Of a stretch of 64,000 nucleotides of DNA, positions 1-9,101 are shown in pieces. The translations under genes and the position numbers were made by a program. The notes beneath the pieces were generated by a model. That model saw only the letters and a list, made by a program, of their open reading frames with translations. It was not told the DNA's origin and ran no database searches. How positions within the stretch are numbered: the first letter of the stretch is position 1; each line of letters starts with the position of its first letter. Source of the DNA: Herbiconiux ginsengi. Its GTDB lineage: Bacteria; Actinomycetota; Actinomycetes; Actinomycetales; Microbacteriaceae. The stretch spans positions 282,960 through 346,959 of the forward strand of contig NZ_FNPZ01000001.1 in the NCBI RefSeq assembly GCF_900107435.1, in the 5' to 3' direction.

Positions 1-168
1 AAGCCGGTGAGCGTCGGGCTGCTCTTCTTCCGCGGGCAGGCGGGCACCGACTACGGCGCGATGTTCGCGGGCTACATGATCGCGAGCCTGCCGCTGCTGC
101 TGCTGTTCCTCTTTCTCTCCAAGTACTTCCTGGCCGGAATCCAGGGCGGGCTCCCGGGCTCGCACTGA
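1..168 (+). CDS. Carbohydrate ABC transporter permease, C-terminal end (partial)
   Basis: Only the last 55 codons are in the window; the gene starts upstream. The visible part has a hydrophobic segment (GYMIASLPLLLLFLFLSKYF) followed by a short soluble tail ending LAGIQGGLPGSH. The ending 'KYFLAGIQGGLPG' is typical of MalG-type permeases of CUT1 sugar importers, which carry such a tail. It is followed 50 nt later by a sugar-type solute-binding lipoprotein, which supports the call. The partner permease, if present, would lie further upstream. Confidence 0.8.
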   Translation, partial: KPVSVGLLFFRGQAGTDYGAMFAGYMIASLPLLLLFLFLSKYFLAGIQGGLPGSH

Positions 169-218
169 CCGCACCTCCGGCCGTTTCGTCACCAATCACA
201 CAGAAGGGCAATACAAGG

Positions 219-1652
219 ATGTATAGCAAGCTCAAACCGATCATCGCGCTCGGGGTGGTCGCGACCACCGCCCTCGCACTCGCCGGATGCGCTCCCAGTG
301 CGAGTTCGGACAAGACCGTCATCACGATCGCCGGCCCCAACCAGTGGAACACCGACGCGCAGAGCTTCGGACCGGCCTGGGAGGACCTCGTCGCCCGCTT
401 CGAGGCGGCCGAGCCGAACATCGAGGTCAAGACGGTGGTGCTGCCGCTCACCGAGTTCTACCAGACGCTCTCGACGCAGCTCGCCGCCGGTACGGCCCCC
501 GAGCTGATCTTCAACCAGGCCTCGCACAAGCCCGATCAGGTCGTGACGCTCGACGACTACTTCGACAAGCCGAACCCGTACATCGAGGGCAACGAGAAGT
601 GGATCACCGCTTTCAATCCCGACTACATCGGCGGCGCCGCGAACGCGGGCCGCAATGCGGCGCAGCACTACGAGTTCGTGCCGTTCAACCTCTACCTCAG
701 CGGCATCTACTACAACAAGGACGTGTTCACCGCCGCCGGCATCCACGAGCCGCCGGCCACGTACGGCGATCTCATCAAGGATTGCAAGGCGATCAGCGCG
801 GCGGGCTACACGCCGCTGGCCTTCGACAACAGCTACCTCGCTCAGGCGAGCGTGGTGAAGCCCATCACCTCGATGCTGCTCACCAAGTACTTCGACGAGC
901 TGAACTACTACGGGCCCGACGGCAAGCCCGGCACCTCGAAGCAGATCTCGGTGAAGGACTTCGCGAAGGGCGTGCTCACCGGGGAGTTCACCCCGCAGAA
1001 CACCCCCGAGATCGGTGAGGCGTTCACTCTCGCGAAGCAGGTCGTCGACGCGTGCGCCACGCCCAACTGGTCCGGCGTGGCCAGCACGGGGGCCGCCTTC
1101 ACCGGGGCGCAGGAGTTCCTGGCCGGAAAGGCCGCGATGTCCTTCGGAGCCAACTTCTCGGCGAACAGCCTCAACGAGGTCGACTGGAAGTACGGAACCC
1201 TCCCCTTCCCGACGATCACCAAGCAGGACAGCCCGCTCTCCACCGGCGAAGCGGCCCGCTCCGGTGCGAACACGGGCGGGACGAGCTACATGATCCCGGC
1301 CACCACCAAGGGCGACAAGCTCGACGCGGCCGTGAAGTTCCTGCAGTTCGCGTCCAGCCCGGTGGGCATCCAGCCGTGGCTCGACCAGACCGGCGGCATC
1401 CCGGCTCTGGCCGACGCCAAGCCGGCCCCCGGACTCGAGGGCCTGACCACGGGCGACTGGGCCCTCAACCCAACCGTTCCGCAACCGGCGCTGCTCCCCA
1501 AGGCGGTTCTCGGGCAGGCGATCTACACGGGCTACCTGACGGGCAACAAGTCGCTCGACGACCAGCTCACCGAGACCCTGTCGCAATGGACGACCAGCGC
1601 GAAGGAAGTCGCCGCCGACGGCAAGTGGACCGACGACTGGGCGCAGCAGTAG
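219..1652 (+). CDS. ABC transporter extracellular sugar-binding lipoprotein (family 1 SBP)
   Basis: A 477-residue protein with a basic N-terminus, hydrophobic segment and lipobox LAGC at about residues 21-24, so the mature protein would be lipid-anchored at Cys24 outside the membrane. The rest has the two-lobed sugar-binding pattern: an early FEAAEPNIEVK segment, FYQTLSTQLAAGTAPELIF near residue 85, and a C-terminal FLQFASSPVGIQPWLDQTGGIPA stretch usual in CUT1 binding proteins. An AGAAGGG-like site (202-209) precedes the ATG. It directly follows the permease and precedes glycoside catabolic genes, so the cargo is probably a plant oligosaccharide or rhamnoside; the specific ligand is inferred from context only. 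Confidence 0.9.
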   Translation: MYSKLKPIIALGVVATTALALAGCAPSASSDKTVITIAGPNQWNTDAQSFGPAWEDLVARFEAAEPNIEVKTVVLPLTEFYQTLSTQLAAGTAPELIFNQASHKPDQVVTLDDYFDKPNPYIEGNEKWITAFNPDYIGGAANAGRNAAQHYEFVPFNLYLSGIYYNKDVFTAAGIHEPPATYGDLIKDCKAISAAGYTPLAFDNSYLAQASVVKPITSMLLTKYFDELNYYGPDGKPGTSKQISVKDFAKGVLTGEFTPQNTPEIGEAFTLAKQVVDACATPNWSGVASTGAAFTGAQEFLAGKAAMSFGANFSANSLNEVDWKYGTLPFPTITKQDSPLSTGEAARSGANTGGTSYMIPATTKGDKLDAAVKFLQFASSPVGIQPWLDQTGGIPALADAKPAPGLEGLTTGDWALNPTVPQPALLPKAVLGQAIYTGYLTGNKSLDDQLTETLSQWTTSAKEVAADGKWTDDWAQQ

Positions 1653-1718
1653 CACCCGAACCCACAGGATCTGGCCCGCGATCGCGCATCGCGGGCCAGA
1701 TCCGCATGAGGAGGCATC

Positions 1719-2783
1719 ATGATTCGAGTTGGTCTGGTCGGCTGCGGCTGGTGGGCCGCGCACGCCCACGTGCCTGCCATCGAAGCGCATCCGGATGCGG
1801 CGCTCGTCGCGGCGAGCGACCCCGACCCGGCGCGCCTCGCCGCGATGACGGCGGGGGCTCCGGGGGCGCGGAGCTTCTCGACGGTCGAGGAGATGCTGGC
1901 GGTGAGCGACCTCGACGTGCTCGTGGTCGCGTCGCCCGCCGCTTTCCACGCCGGGGCCGCACGGGCCGGCCTCCTGAGCGAGGTCAGCGTGCTCGTGGAG
2001 AAGCCCTTCACCCTGCACGCCGCCGAGGCCCACGGGCTGGTACGCCTGGCGCGGGCGCGCCGGCTCGGCCTCTCGGTGAGCCTGCCCTACCAGTACACGG
2101 CGGCGGCACGGGAGATTCGCGCGCTGCTGACGGAGGGCAGGCTGGGCGACCTCGTCGGCGTGCACGCCGTGTTCGAGTCGTACACGGCCCCCCTCTATTC
2201 CGGCGACGTCGACGAGTACCTCCGGCGCGTGAACCGTCCGCACGCCGTCGCGCCGCTGCCCGGCACCTACGCGGATGTCGCGATCGCCGGCGGTGGTCAC
2301 GGCCAGTCCCAGACCTCCCACGTGGTCTCGGCCATCATGGACGCCACCGGGGCACGGCCGGAGCGGATCGCCGGCGAGAGCGTGTTCGTCTCCCCCGGCA
2401 TGGACACGGCCAATGCGATCTCGCTGCGGCTCTCCGGCACGGCGGTCGCGACCGTCTTCTCCTCGGGGGGAGCCCTGCCCGGCCTCGCCGCGCAGCAGTC
2501 CGTCACCTATCTCGGCACCGCCGGGTCGGCGCGACACGACCTCGCCCGGGCGACGCTCGACTGGGCGACGGCGGATGGCGCGGGCGGCCACGTCGAACCG
2601 GGCGACGGCGAGTCGGCCTATCCGAACGGCGCCCCGGTCAGCACGCTGATCGACGCGGTGGCCCAGGTGCGCGCCGGCCACTCCGACGCTCCGTTGATGG
2701 AACTGACCGCAGGCGCGGAGCGCGCCGCTCGCGCGGTCGAGGTGATCGAGAGCCTCTACAGCGAGGATGCCGTCCGTGACTGA
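1719..2783 (+). CDS. Gfo/Idh/MocA family NAD(P)-dependent oxidoreductase
   Basis: 354 residues. The N-terminal Rossmann fold begins at residue 3 with a VGLVGCGWWAAHAHVPAI motif, and the EKPF motif that carries the catalytic lysine of this family is at about residue 93. The C-terminal half is the alpha/beta substrate domain. Such enzymes oxidise, reduce or epimerise sugars and sugar acids. An AGGAGG site (1708-1713) sits 5 nt before the ATG. The gene lies 66 nt after the binding protein in the same direction and its end overlaps the convergent rhamnosidase by 28 nt. A second member is at 21806. Substrate cannot be read from sequence. Confidence 0.88.
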   Translation: MIRVGLVGCGWWAAHAHVPAIEAHPDAALVAASDPDPARLAAMTAGAPGARSFSTVEEMLAVSDLDVLVVASPAAFHAGAARAGLLSEVSVLVEKPFTLHAAEAHGLVRLARARRLGLSVSLPYQYTAAAREIRALLTEGRLGDLVGVHAVFESYTAPLYSGDVDEYLRRVNRPHAVAPLPGTYADVAIAGGGHGQSQTSHVVSAIMDATGARPERIAGESVFVSPGMDTANAISLRLSGTAVATVFSSGGALPGLAAQQSVTYLGTAGSARHDLARATLDWATADGAGGHVEPGDGESAYPNGAPVSTLIDAVAQVRAGHSDAPLMELTAGAERAARAVEVIESLYSEDAVRD

Positions 2784-5284
2784 GCAGCCGGCACCGATGC
2801 ATGCCGCCGGCGCCGGCCGGCCCCGACCTTCCATTCGCGTTCGCCGAGACGCACGGTCGCCACGGCTCCGACGGGGATCTCGACGTCGATGACGACGCCG
2901 GACGCCTCGGTGCGCCAGCTGACTCCGGCTCGTCCGAGCGGGGTGAGCACCTCGGCCTCCGCCGAGCTCAGGCCGAACACCGCCGGCTCGATCCGGATCT
3001 CGCGCCAGCCGCCAGCCGCCGGGGAGATGCCGGCGACCGATCGAAACAGCCAATCGTCGATGGTGCCGAGGAAGTAGTGGCCGTGCGATCGGGCGGACGG
3101 GCTCCAATGCTCCCACAACGAGGTCGCGCCCGCCTCGACCCAGAGGCCCCAACTCGGATAGTCGGTCTGCAGAGCCACGGCGAGCGCCGTCTCGGCGTGA
3201 CCGTAGCGGGTGAGCTGCGGCAGCAGATACTTGGTGCCGAGGGCGCCGGTGTTCAGATGGTCGCCGTTCTCCGTGATCATCCGGGCCAGCGTGTCGGCCA
3301 CCGGCCGGCGGTGCCGCTCCGGCAGCAGGTCGAAGGCGAGCGCGAGCACCTGATGGGTCTGGCGGTCTCCCCGATCGCCGGTTCCCACGATCTGGGCGCG
3401 ATCGGCGGCGAAGAACTCGTCGACGAAACGACGTCGAAGGCGCGCGGCGTGCTCGAGCCACGGCTCCTGGTCGCGGCCCAGCACCCGGGCTGTCTTCGCG
3501 GCGATGTCGAGACCCGCGATCAGGTACGCCGTGGCCGCGATGCGCGTGTCTTCGGGCGCGTTGCCGCCGCCGGGATCGGCATCCGGGCTCACCCAGTCGC
3601 CGAGGGTCGTGTCGGCGATGCCGTCGGGCCACCGCGAGAGCTCGAACTCGAGGTAGGCGCTCGCGTCGGGCCAGGTGTCGGCGAGCACGCGCACGTCGCC
3701 GCGCTGCCGATAGATCTCCCACGGCACGAACAGGAGGGCTGCGTGCCAGGTCGGCGCCGGCGTCCAGTCCATCGACCAGCCGCCGTGCGGCGCGATCACC
3801 CCGGGCGCCCCCACGCCGTGCCGCGATGCGGCGATGTCGTGCGCCCATTTCGCGAGGAGCTCGTGGCTGTCGAGATTCAGCAGCATGAGCTCGGCACCCA
3901 GCATCCCGTCGCCCGTCCAGCCGTTCTTCTCGTACTTGGGGGTGTCGGTGGGCAGCCCGTGCAGGTTGTTCAGCACCGTGTCGACGGTGAGGTCGTGCAG
4001 GCGGTTCAGCAGAGCGTTCGAGCAGCGGAAGCGGCCGGTGCGGGCGACCGCGCTGTGCAGCAGCTCGGCCTCGACGACGGGCTCGCGCGTCGCCTCGACC
4101 TCCACGTAGCGGAAGCCCTGATAGCCGAAGCGTTGCGTCCACAGGAGCGGCTCTCCGGAGAGGGTGATCCGGCTCTCCTGGAACCGCCCCGCGTAGTAGC
4201 CGTGCGGATCGTCGTTGTCGGGCCGGCCGTCTGCCCGGAGCCTCTCGGCCGTGCGGACGGTGACCACCTCGCCCGCTGCGCCGTCGAGCTGGAGACGGAT
4301 GCGTCCCGCGATCACCCGGGGAAAGGTGAACAGCCACCGGCCCGGCGCGCTCTGCTCGACCCGATCGGGCGCGAAGGTCTGCGCCACCGCGATCGGCTGC
4401 TGGCGCTGGTTGACGCTCCGGCCCCGGGGTCCTCGAGCGAGCGTGACCGGCGTCCATCCCGCGTCGTCGTAGCCCGCAGCGGAGCACCCGGGCCGGTCGT
4501 ACCGCGCGTCGAAGTCCTCGCCGCCGTGGAGATCGTCGTAGCGGGTGGGGCCGTCGACGGCCCGCCAGCCCTCGTCGGAGAGCACCACCACCTCGTCGCC
4601 CGTCACGATCAGGATGCGCACGCAGGGCTCGTCGTGCCACGGCGCGGTCTCCCAGTTCCAGGTCGAGGGCGAGGCCATGCCGTAGAAGCCGCGGCCGAGC
4701 TCGACGCCGATGGCGTTGCGGCCGGGCACCAGGAGGCCGGTGATCTCCACCACGACGTACTGGGCCGTGACGTCGTAGTCGGTGAAGCCGGGGGCGAGGT
4801 CGAACCCGGGTACGGGCACGCCGTTGATCTCGGGGCGCGCGTAGCCGCCGGCGCCGACCACGAGGTAGCTCGGCGCGGCGAGCTGCGGCACCGTGAACTC
4901 CTGACGCAGCAGCGGTGCGGCGCCACCCGGGTCGGGGTGGGAGATCCACTGTGCTCCACGCCAGTCGTCGTCGAGGATGCCCGTGACGAACGAGGAGGAC
5001 GCCCGCGCAGCGCCGTGCTCGGTCGTCACGACGATCTCCCAGCGATAACGGGTCAGGGAGCGGAGCTCGGGCCCTTCGTACTCGACGTCGACGCCCGGGC
5101 CGCCGCTCGGGTCGTCGCGACTCCAGAGGCGCCGGCCATCCGGCGCGAACAGCTCGATCCGCCAGCTGCGCACACGGGTGCCGGCCGCGCCACCGTCGAC
5201 CACCCAGCCGAACCGCGGCCGCACGTCGATGCCGAGCGGCTCCTCGGCGTGTTCGACGGTGAGGCCCGTGAGGCGCACGGACAT
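2756..5284 (-). CDS. Alpha-L-rhamnosidase (glycoside hydrolase family 78)
   Basis: 842 residues, a normal length for GH78. N-terminal beta-sandwich regions (about 1-330) include the GRGFYG motif near residue 200. The catalytic (alpha/alpha)6 barrel follows with GFRYVEVEAT, the LPTDTPKYEKNGWTGDG block at about 440-457 and GGWSMDW near 500, all hallmark regions for the acidic catalytic residues. The C-terminal beta domain has GHYFLGTIDDWLFRSVAGI. No signal peptide is apparent, so it probably acts in the cytoplasm on imported rhamnosides, releasing L-rhamnose. It is 6 nt downstream of the dehydratase gene at 5291 and likely cotranscribed. The 3' end overlaps the convergent oxidoreductase. Confidence 0.93.
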   Translation of the reverse strand: MSVRLTGLTVEHAEEPLGIDVRPRFGWVVDGGAAGTRVRSWRIELFAPDGRRLWSRDDPSGGPGVDVEYEGPELRSLTRYRWEIVVTTEHGAARASSSFVTGILDDDWRGAQWISHPDPGGAAPLLRQEFTVPQLAAPSYLVVGAGGYARPEINGVPVPGFDLAPGFTDYDVTAQYVVVEITGLLVPGRNAIGVELGRGFYGMASPSTWNWETAPWHDEPCVRILIVTGDEVVVLSDEGWRAVDGPTRYDDLHGGEDFDARYDRPGCSAAGYDDAGWTPVTLARGPRGRSVNQRQQPIAVAQTFAPDRVEQSAPGRWLFTFPRVIAGRIRLQLDGAAGEVVTVRTAERLRADGRPDNDDPHGYYAGRFQESRITLSGEPLLWTQRFGYQGFRYVEVEATREPVVEAELLHSAVARTGRFRCSNALLNRLHDLTVDTVLNNLHGLPTDTPKYEKNGWTGDGMLGAELMLLNLDSHELLAKWAHDIAASRHGVGAPGVIAPHGGWSMDWTPAPTWHAALLFVPWEIYRQRGDVRVLADTWPDASAYLEFELSRWPDGIADTTLGDWVSPDADPGGGNAPEDTRIAATAYLIAGLDIAAKTARVLGRDQEPWLEHAARLRRRFVDEFFAADRAQIVGTGDRGDRQTHQVLALAFDLLPERHRRPVADTLARMITENGDHLNTGALGTKYLLPQLTRYGHAETALAVALQTDYPSWGLWVEAGATSLWEHWSPSARSHGHYFLGTIDDWLFRSVAGISPAAGGWREIRIEPAVFGLSSAEAEVLTPLGRAGVSWRTEASGVVIDVEIPVGAVATVRLGEREWKVGAGRRRRHASVPAAQSRTASSL

Positions 5285-5290
5285 CCGCGA

Positions 5291-6418
5291 TCAGCCGATC
5301 CGGTAGCGGTCGAGCGCGTCGTCGTCGACGTCGAGGCCGAGCCCCGGCGCCGTCGGCACGCTGATCCGCCCGCGGTCGATGCTCCAGGGCGCACTGCGGA
5401 GCACGCTCTCGTTCAGGCTCCACGCCTCATCCGGATGCAGCGTCGGAGGGATGATCGCGAGCTCCTGCCACTCCGGCCCGATGAGCGCGGCGGCCTGGAG
5501 CCACCCCGGCAGCCGCAGTCCGCCCGTGCCGTGCAGGCACACCGGCACGCCGAGCGCCTCGGCCATCGTCGCCACCCGCACGGTGGGCAGGATGCCGTTG
5601 GCGATCGACGCGTCCGGCTGGATGACGTCGAAACTGCGGGCCACGAGCGCCGCGGCGAATTCCGCCGGCGTCGCGTATCCCTCCCCACCCACGATCTGCA
5701 TCTCGATCTCGTCGGCGAGCCGGGACTGGCCGCTCAGGTCGTAGCGGTCAAGCGGCTCTTCGAGCCAGCGCACCCCGACGTCCTGCAGTTCGCGCGCCTC
5801 TGCGAGCGCCTGCTCGTAGGTCCAGGTTGCGCCGGAGACGTGGGCGGTGCGATCGACCATCAGAGTGAAGTCCGGGCCGGTCGCGGCCAGGATCACTTCG
5901 CACAGTCGCGCGTTCTCGCCCGGTTCCCGCCAGCAGCGGATCTTCACGCCTTCGAACCCTGCCGCCTGATAGGCGAGCACGGCGTCGACGGTCTGGGCGT
6001 GGCTGACATGCGACTGCGAGGGGTCGCCCGGCCAGACGAGGGTGACATAGGCCTTCAGCTCCTGCATCCGCGCGCCGCCCAGCAGAGCGTGCACGGGTTC
6101 GCCGAGGGTCTTGCCCAGGGCGTCCCAGGCCGCGTGCTCGGCGCCGGCTCCGCGATTCAGGCCGCGGCGCAGCATCCCGTCGATGTCGGTGACCGATGCC
6201 CCTTCGGTGGCGGCGATGACGGCCGGCCAGACCGTGCGGTCGATGGGCCCCGCGAAGCTATGGCCACGCACTCCCTCGGTCGTGGTCATGCGCACCACGC
6301 AATAGCGGTGGTAGTACCCGGCCGCGACCTGCTCGGGGGTGGCGGGCACATTGATGGGAAAGATCTCGGTGCGGGCGATCTTCACGCCTGCGGTTCTCGA
6401 CTGTGAGCCGTCAATCAT
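5291..6418 (-). CDS. Enolase-superfamily (mandelate racemase/muconate lactonizing) dehydratase
   Basis: 375 residues. Metal ligands are visible in order as LMVDRTAH, RWLEEPL and GGEGY (roughly residues 193, 220 and 246), and an Asp/His pair follows in VIQPDAS and CLHGTGG, as in the mandelate racemase subgroup. The position usually holding a KxK acid/base pair reads KIR, so the second lysine is replaced. Acid-sugar dehydratases of this kind turn aldonates into 2-keto-3-deoxy acids. First gene of a minus-strand pair with GH78. An alternative start is the GTG at 6384-6386 (VKIARTEIFP), removing an 11-residue leader. Distinct from the rhamnonate dehydratase at 17832; substrate unknown. Confidence 0.85.
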   Translation of the reverse strand: MIDGSQSRTAGVKIARTEIFPINVPATPEQVAAGYYHRYCVVRMTTTEGVRGHSFAGPIDRTVWPAVIAATEGASVTDIDGMLRRGLNRGAGAEHAAWDALGKTLGEPVHALLGGARMQELKAYVTLVWPGDPSQSHVSHAQTVDAVLAYQAAGFEGVKIRCWREPGENARLCEVILAATGPDFTLMVDRTAHVSGATWTYEQALAEARELQDVGVRWLEEPLDRYDLSGQSRLADEIEMQIVGGEGYATPAEFAAALVARSFDVIQPDASIANGILPTVRVATMAEALGVPVCLHGTGGLRLPGWLQAAALIGPEWQELAIIPPTLHPDEAWSLNESVLRSAPWSIDRGRISVPTAPGLGLDVDDDALDRYRIG

Positions 6419-6419
6419 G

Positions 6420-6510
6420 ATTTCGAACTATAGCCGGGAAATCGACGAAGAAGCGAGAGAAAAGTTCTGTATTTCGAACTTGTTATCACTCTGATGAACT
6501 TATTGATAAG
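6420..6510. promoter_or_regulatory. Divergent regulatory region with repeated ATTTCGAACT and a CTTATTGATAAG palindrome
   Basis: The space between the divergent dehydratase and dehydrogenase genes is AT-rich compared with its surroundings. The 10-mer ATTTCGAACT (containing palindromic TTCGAA) occurs at 6420-6429 and again at 6471-6480, 51 bp apart. CTTATTGATAAG at 6499-6510 is a perfect dyad with a 2-nt centre, and TTATCA sits just before it. These are good candidates for operators of a sugar-responsive repressor, but no regulator gene is present in this cluster within the window. Confidence 0.5.
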
Positions 6511-6576
6511 GTGGGATCGCTTCGACGGACGTCGGGCGACTCCGATGCGACGATGCGAGACGAGAGGAAATCGACC

Positions 6577-7623
6577 GTGCGAACACTGGTCCTGGAGGAA
6601 TTCGGGCGCATGGCCCTGGCCGATCGCCCCATACCGGAGGTCGCCATCGGCGAGGTTCTGATCCGGGTGGCGTTCACGGGTATCTGCGGTTCGGACATCC
6701 ACGGCTACACCGGCCACAACGGACGCCGGGCGGTCGGCCAGGTGATGGGCCACGAGAGCTCAGGAACGATCGAGGGGTTCGGACCGGGGGATGCGCCGTT
6801 CGGGCTCGCGATCGGGGATGCGGTGACCTTCAATCCCGTCGTGCTGCCCCTCGAAGACCGAGTGGAGTTCGTCGACCGCGAGCAGCACTCGCCCCGCAAG
6901 TCGGTGATCGGCGTCGACCCGGCGCGCTACGCCTCCTTCGCCGACTACGTCGTGGTGCCCGCGGTCAATGTGCTCCGCCTCGCCGACGGCATGCCGGTGG
7001 AGCACGGCGCCCTGGTGGAGCCGACCGCCGTCGCGCTGCACGCCGCCCGCCGAGCCGGAGTGACCGTTCAGGAGCGCGTGCTGGTCATCGGCGGCGGCCC
7101 GATCGGGCAGTCGGTGGTGCTGGTGCTCCAAGCGCTCGGCGTTCCGGAGATCTACGTCAGCGAGATCAGCCCCGGCCGCCGGAGCCTGCTCGAGGGAATG
7201 GGCGTTCCCGTGATCGATCCGTCGGCCGGCGACCTCCTCGGCGCTCTGGGCCGTCACGGCGGCCCCGTCGACGTCGTGATCGACGCCGTGGGCAGCACGC
7301 ACTCGCTCGCCGACGCCCTCGCCTGCACGGTGCTCGGCGGCACGGTGTGCCTCGTCGGCATGGGCGAGCCGCAAGTGCGCCTCGACGCCTTCCAGATCAG
7401 CACCGCCGAGCGCACCCTTGTGGGCAGCTTCACCTACTCCGCGCGCGACTTCGCCGACGCCGCGGCACTGGTGGCGGACAACCCGCTGACGGCCTGGTCG
7501 CTCATCAGCAGAGTGATCGGACCCGAGAGCGCCGACGAGGCGTTCACCGACCTGGCCAATGGCGACGACATCCCGGGCAAGGTGCTCGTGGCCTTCACCA
7601 AGACCACCGAATACGCGAAGTGA
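6577..7623 (+). CDS. Zinc-dependent medium-chain dehydrogenase (alcohol/sugar dehydrogenase type)
   Basis: 348 residues from the GTG at 6577, chosen because AGAGG (6563-6567) sits 9 nt upstream; an ATG at 6511 would add 22 unlikely residues. Catalytic zinc ligands are seen in GICGSD and MGHESSG, and the nucleotide-binding motif is VLVIGGGPIGQSVV at about residue 170. The four-cysteine structural zinc lobe of many family members is absent. It opens the plus-strand operon dehydrogenase-esterase-FAH hydrolase-GH42. In a rhamnose pathway it could oxidise L-rhamnose or 2-keto-3-deoxy-L-rhamnonate at C4; this is inference. Confidence 0.85.
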   Translation: MRTLVLEEFGRMALADRPIPEVAIGEVLIRVAFTGICGSDIHGYTGHNGRRAVGQVMGHESSGTIEGFGPGDAPFGLAIGDAVTFNPVVLPLEDRVEFVDREQHSPRKSVIGVDPARYASFADYVVVPAVNVLRLADGMPVEHGALVEPTAVALHAARRAGVTVQERVLVIGGGPIGQSVVLVLQALGVPEIYVSEISPGRRSLLEGMGVPVIDPSAGDLLGALGRHGGPVDVVIDAVGSTHSLADALACTVLGGTVCLVGMGEPQVRLDAFQISTAERTLVGSFTYSARDFADAAALVADNPLTAWSLISRVIGPESADEAFTDLANGDDIPGKVLVAFTKTTEYAK

Positions 7624-7625
7624 GG

Positions 7626-8234
7626 ATGCGAGTGGCACAGAATCTGGTCTTCATCGGAGACAGCATCACCGAAGACGGACGACGGATAGACGATCCGTAC
7701 GACCTCGGAGTCGGCTATGTGGCGCGCGTGGCACGTCGTCGCGCCGAAGCCGGCTTCGAGGAGCGCGTGGTCAACACCGGCATCGGCGGCAACCGGGCGG
7801 TCGACCTCGCGGCCCGCTTCGACCGCGACTGCCTCGCGCACGATCCCGACGTGGTGTCGATCCACGTGGGCATCAACGACACCTGGCGCCGCTACGACGG
7901 CGGCGAGGCGACCTCGACCGAGGCGTTCGAGGCTTCGTACCGCGACCTGGCGACTCGGGCGGCGGATGCCGGGGCGCGCCTCGTTCTGATCGAGCCGTTC
8001 CTCCTCGCCATCCGCCCCGAGCAGACGACCTGGCGCGAAGACCTCGACCCCAAGATCGAAGTGGTGCGCACGCTCGCGCGCGAGTTCGATGCCCAGCTCG
8101 TCGCGGCCGACGTCGCGTTCACCCGGGCGAGCTACGAGCGCGATGCGGCCGGGCTCCTCTGGGACGGCGTGCATCCCACCGACGCCGGACGCGAGTTGTT
8201 GGCACGCACCTGGTTCGAGTCGGTGACGATCTGA
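7626..8234 (+). CDS. SGNH/GDSL-type esterase
   Basis: 202 residues with all SGNH blocks: GDSITE (block I, nucleophile Ser at about 13), GIGGNRA (block II), GINDTWR (block III) and DGVHPTDAG (block V, Asp/His). The ATG is 2 nt after the dehydrogenase stop, and its own TGA overlaps the next ATG (TGATG), indicating translational coupling. No signal peptide. In this glycan-catabolic setting an O-acetyl esterase for acetylated sugars, such as pectic or rhamnogalacturonan fragments, is likely; the exact ester is not shown. Confidence 0.88.
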   Translation: MRVAQNLVFIGDSITEDGRRIDDPYDLGVGYVARVARRRAEAGFEERVVNTGIGGNRAVDLAARFDRDCLAHDPDVVSIHVGINDTWRRYDGGEATSTEAFEASYRDLATRAADAGARLVLIEPFLLAIRPEQTTWREDLDPKIEVVRTLAREFDAQLVAADVAFTRASYERDAAGLLWDGVHPTDAGRELLARTWFESVTI

Positions 8235-9100
8235 TGCGGGTCGCGAACCTCGACGGTCGCGCGGTGCTGCTCGGCGACATCCGCGTACTCGACATCGCCT
8301 CGGCGAGCGCCGGCCGGTTCTCGGCCGACCCGCAGTCGGTCTACGCCTCGTGGAGCGAGCTGTGCGAGTGGGGCGAAGGGATCGATGTCGACCGGCACCC
8401 GCGTTCGGTCGACGTCGACCGCGCCACGCTCGCTCCGCCGGTGCCGCGGCCCGGCCAGATCCTCGCCGTCGGGCTCAACTACGCCGAGCACGCGGCGGAG
8501 TCCGGGCTCGAGCTGCCGCAGCATCCGCTGGTCTTCACGAAGTTCGCCTCGAGCCTCACCGGCCCCGACGCAGTGGTGCAGCTGTCGGGCGCGCGCGTCG
8601 ACTGGGAGGCCGAACTCGTGGTCGTGATCGGGACTGGTGGGCGCGACATCCCGGCCGGGGAGGCCTGGAACCGCATCGCCGGTCTCACGATCGGGCAGGA
8701 CATCAGCGACCGCGACGTGCAATGGTGGGGCGCATCCGCGCAGTTCAGCCTCGGCAAGTCCTTTGAGGGGTACGCGCCGACCGGGCCAGCGGTGGTGAGC
8801 GTGGCCGAGATCGAGGCCGGGCACGACCGCGACGACCTGCGCGTGAGCTGCCGCAGCATCGACTCCTCCGGACAGGAGCGCGTGCTGCAGGACGGCCGCA
8901 CCCGCGACATGATCTTCACCGTTCCGGCGATCGTCGAGCAGCTCTCGGCCATCGTCGAGCTCCAGCCGGGCGATCTCGTCTTCACCGGAACGCCCGCCGG
9001 TGTCGGCCAGGGGCGCACCCCGGAGGAGTTCCTCACGCCCGGGCTCACCCTCGTCACCGAGATCGACGGACTCGGGTCGATCCGGCAGGAGTTCGCCTGA
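8234..9100 (+). CDS. Fumarylacetoacetate hydrolase (FAH)-family hydrolase, candidate 2,4-diketo-3-deoxy-L-rhamnonate hydrolase
   Basis: 288 residues. Conserved FAH features are GLNYAEHAAE (about 76), the metal-ligand region VDWEAELVVVIG (about 118-129), GLTIGQDISDRDVQ and LGKSFEGYAPTGP, ending with GDLVFTGTPAGVG. These enzymes hydrolyse C-C bonds in beta-diketo acids. In the non-phosphorylating rhamnose route, L-2,4-diketo-3-deoxyrhamnonate hydrolase belongs to this family and gives pyruvate and L-lactate. Its position between a dehydrogenase and glycosidases, and the presence of a rhamnonate dehydratase at 17832, support that role. Start ATG overlaps the preceding stop. Confidence 0.87.
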   Translation: MRVANLDGRAVLLGDIRVLDIASASAGRFSADPQSVYASWSELCEWGEGIDVDRHPRSVDVDRATLAPPVPRPGQILAVGLNYAEHAAESGLELPQHPLVFTKFASSLTGPDAVVQLSGARVDWEAELVVVIGTGGRDIPAGEAWNRIAGLTIGQDISDRDVQWWGASAQFSLGKSFEGYAPTGPAVVSVAEIEAGHDRDDLRVSCRSIDSSGQERVLQDGRTRDMIFTVPAIVEQLSAIVELQPGDLVFTGTPAGVGQGRTPEEFLTPGLTLVTEIDGLGSIRQEFA

Positions 9101-9101
9101 C

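Noticed and set aside
189-5423. Minus-strand open reading frame of 1744 residues
   Set aside because: Shadow of high-GC coding DNA: it opposes the SBP and oxidoreductase genes and runs out of frame with the GH78 gene; repeated Arg/Ala/Gly/Pro with no domain.
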